From Ancistrus triradiatus (lineage: Eukaryota; Chordata; Actinopteri; Siluriformes; Loricariidae): DNA of 64,000 bases. Position numbers and translations under genes: made by a program. Of the stretch, positions 21,566-31,640 are shown in pieces; position 1 is the first letter of the stretch; each line of letters starts with the position of its first letter. The stretch lies in NCBI GenBank assembly GCA_025084515.1, contig JAJAGP010000288.1, positions 124,001-188,000 on the forward strand. The letters are read 5' to 3'. The notes beneath the pieces are model-generated. The model worked only from the letters and a program-made list of their open reading frames with translations, was not told the DNA's origin and ran no database searches.

Positions 21566-23434
21566 GTTTAGGGATGCATTGTGCTCTGTGCTGCAGATTA
21601 TGTCCCTGCAACCCTGAATATAAAGATATTTGACAGGATAGTGAACTACCTTGTCAAGCCGGTCTTTGTTATTCTTAGTATAAACCTTATGTCACAAAAA
21701 CAATGGCTAAATTACTATTGCAAAATGGAGAACAGTCACAGGGTCACTGTTTACTATTTAGTAACGATGAGTAGCAATGAGCAAGAACCAACGGTGCATA
21801 CTCACTCTGTTATTCTTAAAATACCCATTGTCATGTTTTTCTGCTCTGAAGTTCTGGAAAAAGGATTCTTTTATATTTATTTAATTATAGTGAATCACTA
21901 GCTGATGTCATTCTAAATGGGACATGTAGACTTTAACCTTGACTTTTCTGTGTTAAGCCGATACCTTGAGATATTTTGATACTTAATCCATTTTGCACAC
22001 TTTCCTCTTGAACATATGACAAGTACGATATGGTGAGTATCTGTGAACCCGAGTTCAGGTGCATTGTAGATCCTGTCTGTTCAACTAAAGTCTGTTTTTT
22101 ATTTAGTGATTGAATAAGCCCAGGAGGACAAACAAGGAACTAATTCCTATTAATAGATGCTGGCTTTCCAGAAAAAACTTCTATGTGCCATGGAGCATGG
22201 AGCTCTTTTGGGATGAGAAGAAAGCACAAAGAAATGCATTTGTGATACCGTTTGTCATTATGTTATATAATATGATATTGTCGATTGGGATGTGCTTGTA
22301 GCTGTGTTGAGTTGTATTGAAGGATATGTTATTTGCACTTTTCTTAGAATTGAGAGCATGTGAATGAACATGTTACAGAGTTACACACAAATTGCAGCAA
22401 ATATGAAAAGAATGTCATAACAATTCAAAAATAACGAGCACTGATGAAAGACAACAGAAAACTACATTTGATGATTTGTTAATTAGCTAGATTAAAAAAT
22501 AACTTCGTTCAGGCTAGCCTAGCACTTGCTAGCACACTTATGTTAGCATACTGTGTTCTCCAGGGATGACCAACCCTTCGAGACCCTAACTAGGAAAAGC
22601 GATAAACATAAAAAAAATGTAAATAAAAATAACACATACAAACACATACCACACAGACAAGTGTACTTTTCAAGTCCTTACTAAAAACACACTGAGTAAT
22701 GTATAAATTCCAGAGGGTTCACCAATTTTTCGTACATCTTAACAGCGGACTGGAGCAGTGTGAGAACATTTCCGTAGACCCACGTGCAGTGCTCCTGTTG
22801 TTAGGCTTCACCCAGCCTTCTCTGGAAATCTGCCCAGAATATTCTACTGTGGCCTGAGTAAGAGCATGAGACCTGTCTCCCATACATAAATACATACTCA
22901 GTCCCCAGCTTTTTTGCCAAATATGGGCTGCATGTACACACAGCACCACTAAATATAACCTGCTAAACACATACTGTGTCATTTACAATAACATCAATGG
23001 TACACGTGCTCCCAAGCTGGTTGTTGTTTGTGTGATTGGCAGGTCAGATGGGTGCAGCGTTGTGTTCGGTAGAAGAATGAACTTCTTGCTGTGATCTAAC
23101 CTCAACTAATGTATTCCTCTGCCTGAAGCGCTAATTCATCTCCTGTGGTGACCCTGTTATTTACAAAAATATTATTTACAGTGTCATGTTACAAGTGCAT
23201 TTGGCAGTAACAAATGCCAGACTAGGCAATAATTAATGACATTTGCATTTACCAGCGGAAGTGTTCAATGGTTTGTGACGATGACTGGCTTTGCCACTAT
23301 GAAACAGCATGTAGGTTAGTTTTACAGCTTCAAAACGGGTTGTTTGTAGTCCTCCTGAACTTGGGATCATGTGTTTAAATGGTTAACTCTTCTTGGATAG
23401 CATAGAACTTATTATATAGGTATTGTCATAGATG
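21566..23434. other. Intergenic, nothing recognised
   Basis: Small open frames at 21581-21901, 22110-22301 and 22719-22982 lack recognisable motifs and start or end without splice or promoter support. Confidence 0.5.
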
Positions 23435-23469
23435 TACAGGGTGTCTCAAAAGTAAGGAAACACCCATTG

Positions 23470-23592
23470 ATTCATTCTTTCATTTTCATGTCCACCTAAT
23501 CCTGAACAGGGTCGTGTAGTGCCAGTGCTTAGCTGGCAGCATAAGTGGCAAGGCAAGAACAGCCCTAGACAGGGCACCAGTACATCGTAGGG
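23470..23592 (-). mobile_element. SINE (family B) 3' end inside the DUF4817-type element
   Basis: Reverse orientation: ATTCATTCTTTCATTTTCAT, CCTAATCCTGAACAGGGTCG, GGCAAGAACAGCCCTAGACA and AGGGCACCAGTACATCG. It sits between the left terminus and the body of the transposon, so it is the younger insertion. Confidence 0.65.
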
Positions 23593-23889
23593 GCAAAATG
23601 AACATTTTTCAGATGGTGATCCTATTGAGACATCTTGGAGGGGGAACTTGGGGGTTTTTGTGTGAAACTTGTTAGCTCATGGCACCAATCTGGTGACAAT
23701 CATGAATGCCATCACCTTGGATTCGACTTCAGTTTTTCATCTTTTACAGGGGCTGTGTGGCGCATCAAACTGGTAGAGAATTTCACCAGAAAACAAAATG
23801 GCGTACTTCATGTTAATGTAAATCCGTTCTTGTGTTGAAATGGTGATTTTTCTTCTGTAGAAGTGATAATAAAGATGTCAATTATCCCA

Positions 23890-24670
23890 AGCAGAACATG
23901 TTGAGATTGCCCTCATTTCTGGGTGAAGAAAGCACGTGTCATCTCATAAGAATTCAACCAACATCACCCAAACAGGCCTCTCATTACGCACAGCGCAGTT
24001 GCCAAACATCTTACCAATTCCATGAAACATGTTCTGTCACCAATAAACCGAAACTTGGGTGACCAAAAACCGCCATGAATGTAGCAACAACAACTGCCAT
24101 ACTGGCCTCATTTAGTAAGGGCTTGCATTGTAGCACTTGTCGTCTGTCTGTGGAATGTAGGAATAGCTGTGCTTCAGCTCAGCGAATTTTGTCTCCCCAT
24201 AAATGGCATCCTTACAAAATTCAGATGCTACAGCACCTCATCATGGACGACCCAGACCGCTGGGTAGAATGTGCAGAATGGGTGACACAGCAACTTCTGA
24301 TAAACCCTTGTTTTGTCTATCAGATGCTGTTCAGTGATAGTGAGATCAACAGAATCACTGATACTGGTCTGACACAGACATTCACTGGACTGATCCATCT
24401 AACACGGTTGCCTAAGGTCGTGGTATGTTGTGGTGTATGAGGTACGCGAACTGTGGGACATTTCATCACTGGTGGAACATTAAGAGCAGACCGTTATGCA
24501 AGGTTGTTAGATGAAGACATGCTTACTTCATTGTTGTAGCGGATGGAACATTTCCTGATTTCTTCCATCAAAATGGTTCCCTGCCACATTATGTATGTGT
24601 TATCAGAGACTATCTTGATGTGCAGTTTCCCCAAAATTGGATTGGTTGTATAGGTGACAGTTTCAATTCA
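23890..24670 (+). pseudogene. DUF4817-type DDE transposase remnant
   Basis: In broken frames I see an N-terminal helix-turn-helix part (QAEHVEIA-like near 23890), TTAILASFSKGLHCSTCRLS (about 24093-24152), QRILSPHKWHPYKIQMLQHL (24180-24240), DDPDRWVECAEWV, and NPCFVYQMLFSD with the first catalytic D near 24338. The following block reads VVVCCGV, G..GTLRADRYARLLDEDM and FLISS, where the normal frame would read PDFFQQDGAPPHY. Members of this family are mostly known from arthropods (established knowledge, from memory). A stop is present at 24438 and frameshifts follow. Inactive. Confidence 0.7.
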
Positions 24671-24794
24671 TATGTATTTAATGTGTTGCTCCCATTTGTC
24701 ATTCAAGAAACAAATCGCCTAAGAAGATAACTTATTAATAAGACTTTTTTTAAAGACCCCCCTTTGTCATTCTAACACATTATCTTAGTGTATT

Positions 24795-24965
24795 TGGGTG
24801 GTGCAACAGTCTAACACACTAGACCACCACTGCAGGAACCTGGGTATGATTCCCAGCAGTGCCTTCCAGCTGTGTCAAGTGTCACATGATTGACTGTTCC
24901 TGGACTGGCAACCCATCCAGGGAACATTTTCCCTCATGACCCTACCAAGGTTAAATGTAAAAAAA
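24795..24965 (+). mobile_element. tRNA-derived SINE of a third type
   Basis: TGGTGCAACAGTCTAACACAC, a CTGGGTATGATTCCCAGCAG B-box-like stretch and a GACTGGCAACCCATCCAGG block resemble a Cypriniformes/Siluriformes-type SINE. There is only one copy in this window. Confidence 0.5.
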
Positions 24966-25404
24966 ATAACCAAATAAAATTTGGACCATTAATGGACTTG
25001 TTCACATTTCACACTTACCATAGGCAGTAGGTAAGGTCAAAGGTAAGAGCTACTGGAAACAGCAGCAATATGACTGTAGAACCATGTATGCATGAGAAGG
25101 CGAGCAGCCACTTTCTCAAGTATTCTCTACTCATAATATTGTATTATCTATGAAATTATCTGCCTGGTACAATATCTTGACCTTCTCCACATGCTTAGGC
25201 ATCACAGGAACAGGAGTTGTGTTGTTATTCTCTCCGGTAATTATTTTACTGAATATTATTTGTGAGAATGCATATATTTTATGTATGATGCAAATGTACT
25301 GGTGTTAAATAAAGCTATACATTCACATATACATTCACTGTACTTTATATTTAAGCTCAAACTGTCCCTCTTTTAATATGTTGTTCCCATTTGTCATTCC
25401 CCCC
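24966..25404. other. Intergenic, nothing recognised
   Basis: AT-rich. A short sequence GTTGTTCCCATTTGTCATTC near 25380 also occurs at about 24690, and AAGAAACAAATGGCCTAGGA near 25590 resembles one near 24708; the meaning is unclear. Confidence 0.4.
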
Positions 25405-25500
25405 AGCCCCTATGCCCATTATTTTGCCTGGGGGGTCTGGAGCCTATTCCAGAATCTGTGACCCTGAATTGGATTAAGCGGGTATGAAAATGAATGAATA
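25405..25500 (+). mobile_element. SINE (family B) 3' tail
   Basis: CCTATTCCAGAATCTGTGAC, CTGAATTGGATTAAGCGGG, then ATGAATGAATA: the tail without the head. Confidence 0.55.
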
Positions 25501-25528
25501 ATACTCATTATTAATACACTAGAGGTTC

Positions 25529-25772
25529 TTATCTGGGTAATTTGTCCATTATGAATACTAATCTATTCAGAGCATTTATTTTCCAATGCGCAAGAAACAA
25601 ATGGCCTAGGAAGATCCCTAGATTTATTAATAAGGAAAGACCGCTTTTCCCTGCTAATAAACTACAATTTCTTGCATTTCTCACAGTTAGAGATGTGTAC
25701 GATTTCAGTACTGGAACCACTTTGCATGGTCTTATTTTCATTGATTTATGTAACACTAACCAGCCCTGCTAA
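25529..25772. other. Overlapping open frames, unidentified
   Basis: Both strands stay open for about 75 codons over the same DNA (25542-25772 plus, 25756-25529 minus). No motif is recognisable. It may be part of an unknown repeat because short blocks recur near 24700. I do not call it a gene. Confidence 0.25.
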
Positions 25773-26099
25773 ATTACATTGATATGCATGTTTTTGCTGA
25801 CTCACTTTTCCCGAGTGCTCTCTTTTTCCAAATACTCTCTTATCCACATAAGTACTTGGAATAAACCTGAACCATTATCATTTGGACTGCATCAAAACTG
25901 CAAGTAACTGTAAAAACATTGGTTTTATAAGTAAAATAACAGCATGAAGTAGGCAATTTATAAGCATTTGTCCTCTGTAGTTATCAAGCTTGACACCTAT
26001 TTCCAGTTAAACAGGTTTAAAGGTGTGCAGCTCAAACAGTGGCATCATATTGAGCTGGAATGTCATATTCCCTTAATTCTAACTAACCATATACAATGT

Positions 26100-26440
26100 T
26101 TTATTATGAATCAGAACGCAGTAACGTGTCACTCCACTGCAGCATTCCCTTCACTGGCTCTCTTTAGCTGATGCATCAGATCTGAAAGACTGTTGCTACA
26201 AAGCTAAAAATGGAGCTGACCTCAAAGAATTAATCAAATATTGCTCTGTAACCTTCAAATCTGAAGCACTGCTTGAATGGACTCAACGCTTAACACAAAA
26301 TGAACACATGAATCATGACTTTTTCTCTGTACAGGCACCAGGTGTTGAAATGAACTTTCCCAGGCTGTCCAAATAACTCTGTGTCTTAAAACACCACTTA
26401 AGCCAGATTGACATTGTATTGGTATGTGCTGTTTAACATC
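26100..26440 (+). pseudogene. LINE C-terminal remnant (Rex1/CR1-like)
   Basis: In changing frames the text follows a LINE C-terminus: NQNAVTC, SFHWLSL near 26153, YKAKNGADLKELIKYCSV near 26198-26250, then FFSVQAPGVEMNFPRLSK near 26320-26375 and KHHLSQ. Order and spacing match the SLHWLPV...APQLWNSLP region of fish LINEs. Strongly decayed. Confidence 0.5.
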
Positions 26441-27110
26441 TGCATTATGTTCTGTGAAAGAGGTCGTTGACCAAAATGGTATTATTACAAGGAACCTGCC
26501 AGAAAACTATACATAAATGCATCAGAGATACCGGCGAAAACACGAGTGACATTCCCTAAACTGTTATACACATGCTAATCCTTTTTTAGAGGATGGTATA
26601 ATGGAGCTGATACTTTTTTTGTTTGATGGAAGCCACACATGCATTGATAGACAGTATTACAAACAACACAGTTTATTCAACATTGCTATCAGCATCAGTG
26701 GCCAACTTCAGCGACACACACAAGGTTACATCCATACACAAGGTTATCTCAAGACAAGTCAGTCATACACTCAAGTCAATGCCAATTTAGCGTAGTCAAT
26801 TAACCTAACATGCATGTCTTTGGACTGTGGGAGGAAACCGGAGTACCCAGAGTAAACCCACACAGAGAAAGGCAGAGGCAGAGAAAGGACCCAGGCCACT
26901 CCACCCTGGGATTGAACCCAGGACCTTCTTGCCTTCTTCTCACCTACAAACAACACAGGAGATCAGCCGGATACAACAGAGACTTAATGAGTGAATGTGA
27001 ACCAGTTTATATAGTTATAGGTTAAAGAGAATTTACAGAAGGCGTGGGGTACTACTAAAGGAGTATTACTTACAGTAGGACAGGCATATACACTTACGAA
27101 TGCCAATTAC
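26441..27110 (+). repeat. Dispersed repeat R2, copy 1 (interrupted by SINE)
   Basis: Shares blocks in order with 39370-39860: AGGTCGTTGACC, ATACATAAATGCATCAGAGA, GCTGATACTTTTTTTG...GATGGAAGCCA, TTGATAGACAGTATTA, GAGTGAATGTGAACCAGTTT and TAGGACAG near the end. The class is unknown. The two copies keep the same order, so this is a true duplicated or dispersed unit. Confidence 0.6.
26790..26945 (-). mobile_element. SINE (family B), inside R2 copy 1
   Basis: Reverse orientation: CAATTAACCTAACATGCATG, TTTGGACTGTGGGAGGAAAC, CGGAGTACCCAGAGTAAACC and GGGATTGAACCCAGGACC. The R2 copy at 39.4 kb lacks it, which gives an empty-site comparison. Confidence 0.7.
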
Positions 27111-27328
27111 AGCTTGTTACAAATAAATAGCAGAAAGTCATCCACACAATCACAACTTCCACAAAAAAGCCTCTAACCACATAAACCGAGTTAGAACAGT
27201 CTTTAGTACAAAAGTGAGCTAACAAGCAAGCGAGCACACGACTGGTAAACCAGTGAACTTTTGAGTGAATGACAGACTTCCGGAGTCTGGAGTTATGTCT
27301 GGCCTGCCTGCTTTGTCCGCTAGCCGGG
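27111..27328. other. Unassigned, adjoining LINE tail
   Basis: No motif recognised. It could be further 5' sequence of the LINE copy that follows, but copy A at 2460-2525 does not match it clearly. Confidence 0.35.
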
Positions 27329-28054
27329 AGTGTCAAGTGGGCGGTCTGGCTGAACTGGGCTTCGGTCCTCATTATCTTGACTCGTGCATCCATGCCTTAG
27401 AATAAGGGCAGAGCTGGGGGTTCATAGTCAAAGAGTCTTATGGTGATCAGAGACGTTGGGTTGCTGTCTTCTGCCTCCCGTGGGGTTGCCAATGTCTCAT
27501 GTGATCCCTCTTGGCTGTGTTTCCTACCAGTTGTCCTCCTTCTAGCTATGCTGCTATAGCTAATGCTGCCAGGGTCTCATGCTACACATGGCATCAGTGA
27601 TTGTTAATAGACACTGTGCTCTTAATCAATAACTAATTACATTTTCAGTTTTCTCTCCGAGCTGTGTTCCGGTATCAGTTCCAGCCCCACACATGATGTT
27701 CATCTGCTATAGCCCCACTCAAGCTGCTTCCGTCATCAGCCTCCAAGCCCCACCATACCCGGGCCACTTAATGCCGATGTGCATACTTCACATTTTATTC
27801 AAACTTTGACTCCATGACTTTAGTTTCGCTCTTAGATTTATCATCTTTGCCGCCCAAGGAGGCTGGGTCTCTTTTTGAGTCTTGGCCCTCCCAAGGTTTC
27901 TTCCTATAACACTCAGGGAGTTTTTCCTTGCCACTGTCGCCCTAGACTTGCTCAATTTCGGAATGGACATAGTTATTAGGAGATAATCCAAACTTGTAAA
28001 GTTGCTTTGAGACAATGCTCCATTGTAAAAAGCACTATATAAATAGATCTGACT
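27329..28054 (+). mobile_element. L2-like LINE 3' untranslated region, copy B
   Basis: Inverted relative to 1699-2470 and similar over its whole length: GTGGGCGGTCTGGCTGAACT, GACGTTGGGTTGCTGTCTTC, ATCAATAACTAATTA, CCGATGTGCATACTTCACAT, then the tail GCACTATATAAATAGATCTG. It lacks coding sequence. Confidence 0.8.
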
Positions 28055-28528
28055 TCTGTTCTTTAACTCCCATTTCTGCTCATGGATACGCAACACTGAT
28101 TGGCTGTTGAGGTGATCAGAGTTTTTATTTCCTATTATAATATATTATCATTTTTAAGTCCTAGACCATTTAAGAATGGCTGTTAAATGATGCATACCTG
28201 CACTAAATATTTAAGCTTTTTAACTTAGAATTACTATTTCATCTTGTTTCTTTCACCTACACCAGCTCCTTACAGAGTTTTGTTGGATGGTATAGGCTGA
28301 GAAAGGATACTGTAGCATAAAAGCAAGTACTAAATTAAACCAAATTCATATTATATTATTAATAAAGCCTGTACATTATGAATGTAGAATACTTTGAATT
28401 GCTGACTGAAAATTGGAAATGTCATAAATATATATAGGTATTTTTTAAGGCATGTGTGTAAGGCATCCAAATTCACTAAATGTCAGATGAAAACATGATG
28501 CTGATAGCCTCCCATAAACCTAAACCCA
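28055..28528. other. Intergenic, nothing recognised
   Basis: AT-rich, no repeat or frame of note. Confidence 0.5.
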
Positions 28529-28718
28529 GGCATTTAGCAGACACCCTTGCCCAGAGAAACTTACAACTGACACAGTCTTAGTAATCACAACTATTACAAT
28601 CCAAGCATTTGTGGGTTTTTGCAAGAGTGAACAGTGGCAGCTTGGTGGAGATGGGTGTTGAACCCTGGCTATTTCAGTTCACAGTCCTGTATCTTAACCA
28701 CTAAGCCACCATGATCCC
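28529..28718 (-). mobile_element. SINE (family A)
   Basis: GGCATTTAGCAGACACCCTT, AACTTACAACTGACACAGTC, TGGGTGTTGAACCCTGGC and TAACCACTAAGCCACCATGA, in reverse orientation. Confidence 0.75.
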
Positions 28719-28839
28719 CACATTTGTAAATCTACAAGAGTACCTGTGTAGGGTTATCTTGCTGCCACTGTGTGTCCCATGGCCCAGCTAGAACTGCTCT
28801 TGAAGTAATAGAGTGGGTGAGGTCGTAGATGGGAAGCGT

Positions 28840-29340
28840 CAGCACATGTAAGATGTTTCTATTACAGCCATGGGATTAGAATGGTACATCCCCCACCAAT
28901 CACATTAGGTCAAAGTTGACATTATATATTAATGACTGTTTTAATGGCCGTGCTGAGAACTTGATATCACTCCAGCAGTGCAAATTGCAGTCAGCATATC
29001 TCTGCCGACTATTTAATTGGCTTTAGTTATGTCCAAAGTCTTCTGTGGGGGTAACATTAATAACGGCCATAATGAATGAAGGTGAATGTTAATTTTTTAG
29101 ATGAGCTTCTCGAGTGTGGTGACATGTTGAAATGGATGTGTGAGGTGACCATGGCTCCTGCTCATGCAGGCTATTCGATTTCCATCCTTATTACAGATTA
29201 TTCCGACTGTATCACTGCATGAGCAGGAGGCTCAAGTAAAAGTGAAAACCTGTATTTCAGCAGATGATAGTGATTTAAAAATAGTCTGATGATGAACAGG
29301 CAGGCTTAAGCAATTAAATCACTTAATTTATCAATAATGA
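28840..29340. promoter_or_regulatory. Candidate conserved non-coding element
   Basis: A repeat-free, compositionally balanced block with homeodomain-like sites (ATTTAATTGGC at 29009-29019, CATTAATAACGGCCATAATG at 29056-29075). It also holds a perfect 15-bp inverted repeat, CTCCTGCTCATGCAG at 29155-29169 and its inverse at 29215-29229, enclosing 45 bp. This look is typical of vertebrate developmental enhancers, but only alignment to other fishes could show conservation. Confidence 0.3.
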
Positions 29341-29379
29341 CATGTGATTCTTTTTCTCTTTTACTTACTTACATTGTGT

Positions 29380-29660
29380 GGGTGGAACGGTGGCAAAGTG
29401 GTTAGCGATGTTATCTGATAGCTCAAGAGATCCCTGTTTCAATTCCAGACGCAGACTCGGCCTATGTGGAATTTACATGTTCTCCCTGTGTCTTCCTTGG
29501 TTTGCACGGGGTAGTCGTAGTAATCTCCCACATTCCACATGTTTGTTTGTTTCCCTGCAATGGAATGGCTCCGTATCTTATGTTTAGATTCCCACCCTGA
29601 GTCCTGTGCAGCCAATTAGGCCCAGCTCCCTGTGAGCCTGAACTGCATTAAGTGGGTATA
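29380..29660 (+). mobile_element. SINE (family B), plus copy of a tail-to-tail pair
   Basis: GGAACGGTGGCAAAGTGGTT head, GTTTCAATTCCAGACGC B-box, GGAATTTACATGTTCTCCCT, and GAACTGCATTAAGTGGGTAT tail. It faces the next copy tail-to-tail. Confidence 0.75.
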
Positions 29661-29664
29661 ATAA

Positions 29665-30012
29665 TCATTCATTAATTAATTCGCTTTCTTATCTGCTTAA
29701 TCCTAGACAGGGTCATGGGAGTGCCGGTGCCTAACCAACAGCATAGGACACAAGGCAGGAACAACCCTATACAGGGTGCCAATCCCATCACAGTCATACA
29801 CACTCGCACACTAGGGCCACTTTAGGGAAATCAGTTAACCTAAAGCATGTCTTTGGATTGTGTGAGGAAACTGGAGCACCCAGAGTAAACCCACACAGAC
29901 ATGGGGAGGACATGCAGACTCCACACAGAAAGGACCCAGACTGCTCCTACTGGGATCAAACCCAGGATCATTTTTCTGTGAGGTGACAGTACTATCCTCC
30001 GTGCCACCTGGG
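29665..30012 (-). mobile_element. SINE (family B), minus copy of the pair, near full length
   Basis: TTTCTTATCTGCTTAATCCT, GGTGCCTAACCAACAGCATA, AAAGCATGTCTTTGGATTGT, ACATGGGGAGGACATGCAGA, GGGATCAAACCCAGGATC, and the inverted head ending GTGCCACC. Confidence 0.8.
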
Positions 30013-30033
30013 TATAATAATAAAAAAATAATA

Positions 30034-30965
30034 CAGTGGTATTCTCGACCACCTCAGAGGTTGTAGAATTCGGTTCTTGGCGCATTTTTGACTCTTGCTT
30101 AAACTTGTATGAATCGAACCATATGACTGGTTTCAGCCGAAACTCAATTCACGATTCAGTACACAGTGATTCAGTGATTCAGATTCACAATAGCTGCTTC
30201 TCAGAGAAGATATCCGCTGTGTTTATCATGTTTTTCATTATTTACAACTATAGTACTGTATTCTTTAGGAGTGTCTAGGGTGGACAGGATTAGGAATGAG
30301 ATCATCAGAGGGACAGCACAGGTTGGAAAATTGGGAGACAAAATTCGAGAGGGAAGACTGAGATGGTTTGGACATGTGCAGAGGAGGGATAGTGGATATA
30401 TTGGTAGGAGGATGTTGGAGATGGAGTGCCAGGCAAGAGATGGAGAGGAAGACCAAAGAGGAGTTATTTGGTTGTGGTGAATGAAGATATGCAGGGAGTT
30501 GGGGTGAGAGTAGAGGATGTGGAGGACAGGGTGAGGTGGAAACGTTTAACTCGCTGTGGTGACCCGTGATAAAGGGAGAAGCCGAAAGAAGAAGAAGAAG
30601 AAGAAGAAGTACTGTATTCTTAGCACAAATAAGTCTCCATGGGTCATAAAAGTTTATTTTATAAGAGTCAATCAAAGGAAAACAGGACACTATGCTAGTG
30701 CCCTGAGTTCACCCAATAGAGTAAGTGTTTTGCTTTTTCCCTTTCAATCCATTATTCACTAAAATTACATGGGTTTTTCAACACTTAATTATACAATACG
30801 CTTTGTATGAAGGATTTGGCCAACTGTAGTTTAATGTACATGTTTTAAACATCAACTTACTTATCATTACATAGGCTACGCTATAATACAGTGTAGACCG
30901 CTTTACCAAACACTTGTTAAAGTCCTTGGTTTAAGATACATTTAACTGGTTATACAGTAAAAACA
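30034..30965. mobile_element. Tigger/pogo-like element, copy 2, split by a LINE
   Basis: The left end CAGTGGTATTCTCGACCACC follows TA (30032-30033). The body matches 3248-3862 and 35158-35815 on both sides of a LINE insertion at 30266-30607. The right terminus is lost by about 30965. Confidence 0.75.
30266..30607 (+). pseudogene. LINE 3' end with (GAA)n tail and 14-bp target duplication
   Basis: The frame reads GDKIREGRLRWFGHVQRR, then GYIGRRMLEMECQ, and later a GVRVEDVEDRVRW block, the C-terminal WFGHV-type end of a non-LTR retrotransposon polyprotein, broken by a TGA at 30478. It ends in GAAGCCGAAAGAAGAAGAAG. The target duplication AGTACTGTATTCTT flanks it (30252-30265 and 30608-30621). 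The related element at 35158-35815 shows the unfilled site. This is a clean, young, 5'-truncated insertion. Confidence 0.9.
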
Positions 30966-31370
30966 TGTTAAACTTTTAAGATGTCAAAGGCAAAAAAACA
31001 GTAAGATAATAGACAACCTCAGAAGGTCTGTGATGAACTTTAGCGATTCATCCTGTTAGGTTAAGGCTGCCCAGGGAAACATCATCAGCTCCTGACTCAT
31101 GAACCCTATTTGCTCATAAGCAACAAAAAAAACAGTACAAGGAAACTCCATCCTACTCCATCCCCAAAAACAAATACTGCTTCAGGTATAGCATTACACA
31201 CACATGGAGTTAAGGAAGGATGGAGGCTCACATTTGACAGAAGTGTGGCTGTAATAATAAGGGTCCGGGAGGGGTGGAGGGGGAGGCTTGTATCTTTACA
31301 TGAAATAAAGTTCTGGAAAATAGAAAGTAAATGACAGTAAAAATAAATAATAAAAGTCAGACTGATGTGT
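30966..31370. other. Intergenic, nothing recognised
   Basis: The short open frame at 31110-31334 lacks a motif. Confidence 0.45.
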
Positions 31371-31640
31371 TCTGGTGAGGTGTGTCATCCTAGATGACTA
31401 TCCTCTGACCCTTTTCTCTATCCACAGTAGGCTCTTCGATTACAGCCTGTTGTGCCACGCCTATATATACCCTCACTTCTGTTCACTAGATTTTCTAATC
31501 ACTGCACACATCCTGGCATTTCCTGGCTGTGGTTTCCTGGTTTGTTTTTCTCCTTCTATTCCATGTCACAGTGTATTTTTGCTTCATGTCTTCTTCCCTG
31601 TCTGGTGTGTTTGCTCCGGTTCATGTTTCATGTGTTGTTC
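31371..31640 (+). repeat. Dispersed repeat R1, copy 3
   Basis: CTCTGACCCTTTTCTC, CAGTAGGCTCTTCGATTACA, a TATATATACCCTCACTTCTG box and GTTCATGTTTCATGTGTTGT match the copies at 7.2 and 16.9 kb. It leads directly into the minisatellite. Confidence 0.65.

Larger units (their letters stand above)
23437..24680 (+). mobile_element. Mariner-like element of the DUF4817 transposase type
   Basis: The left end CAGGGTGTCTCAAAAGTAAGG follows TA (23435-23436). After a SINE interruption the body resumes at about 23593 with AACATTTTTCAGATGGTGAT, and carries a transposase remnant (23890-24670). The expected inverted right terminus was not found, so it is 3'-truncated or eroded. Confidence 0.6.

Noticed and set aside
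25529..25772. Open frames on both strands
   Set aside because: Frames overlap on opposite strands and no family is recognised; likely chance or an unnamed repeat.
30265..30690. 141-codon minus-strand frame
   Set aside because: Antisense shadow of the LINE 3' end and its (GAA)n tail.
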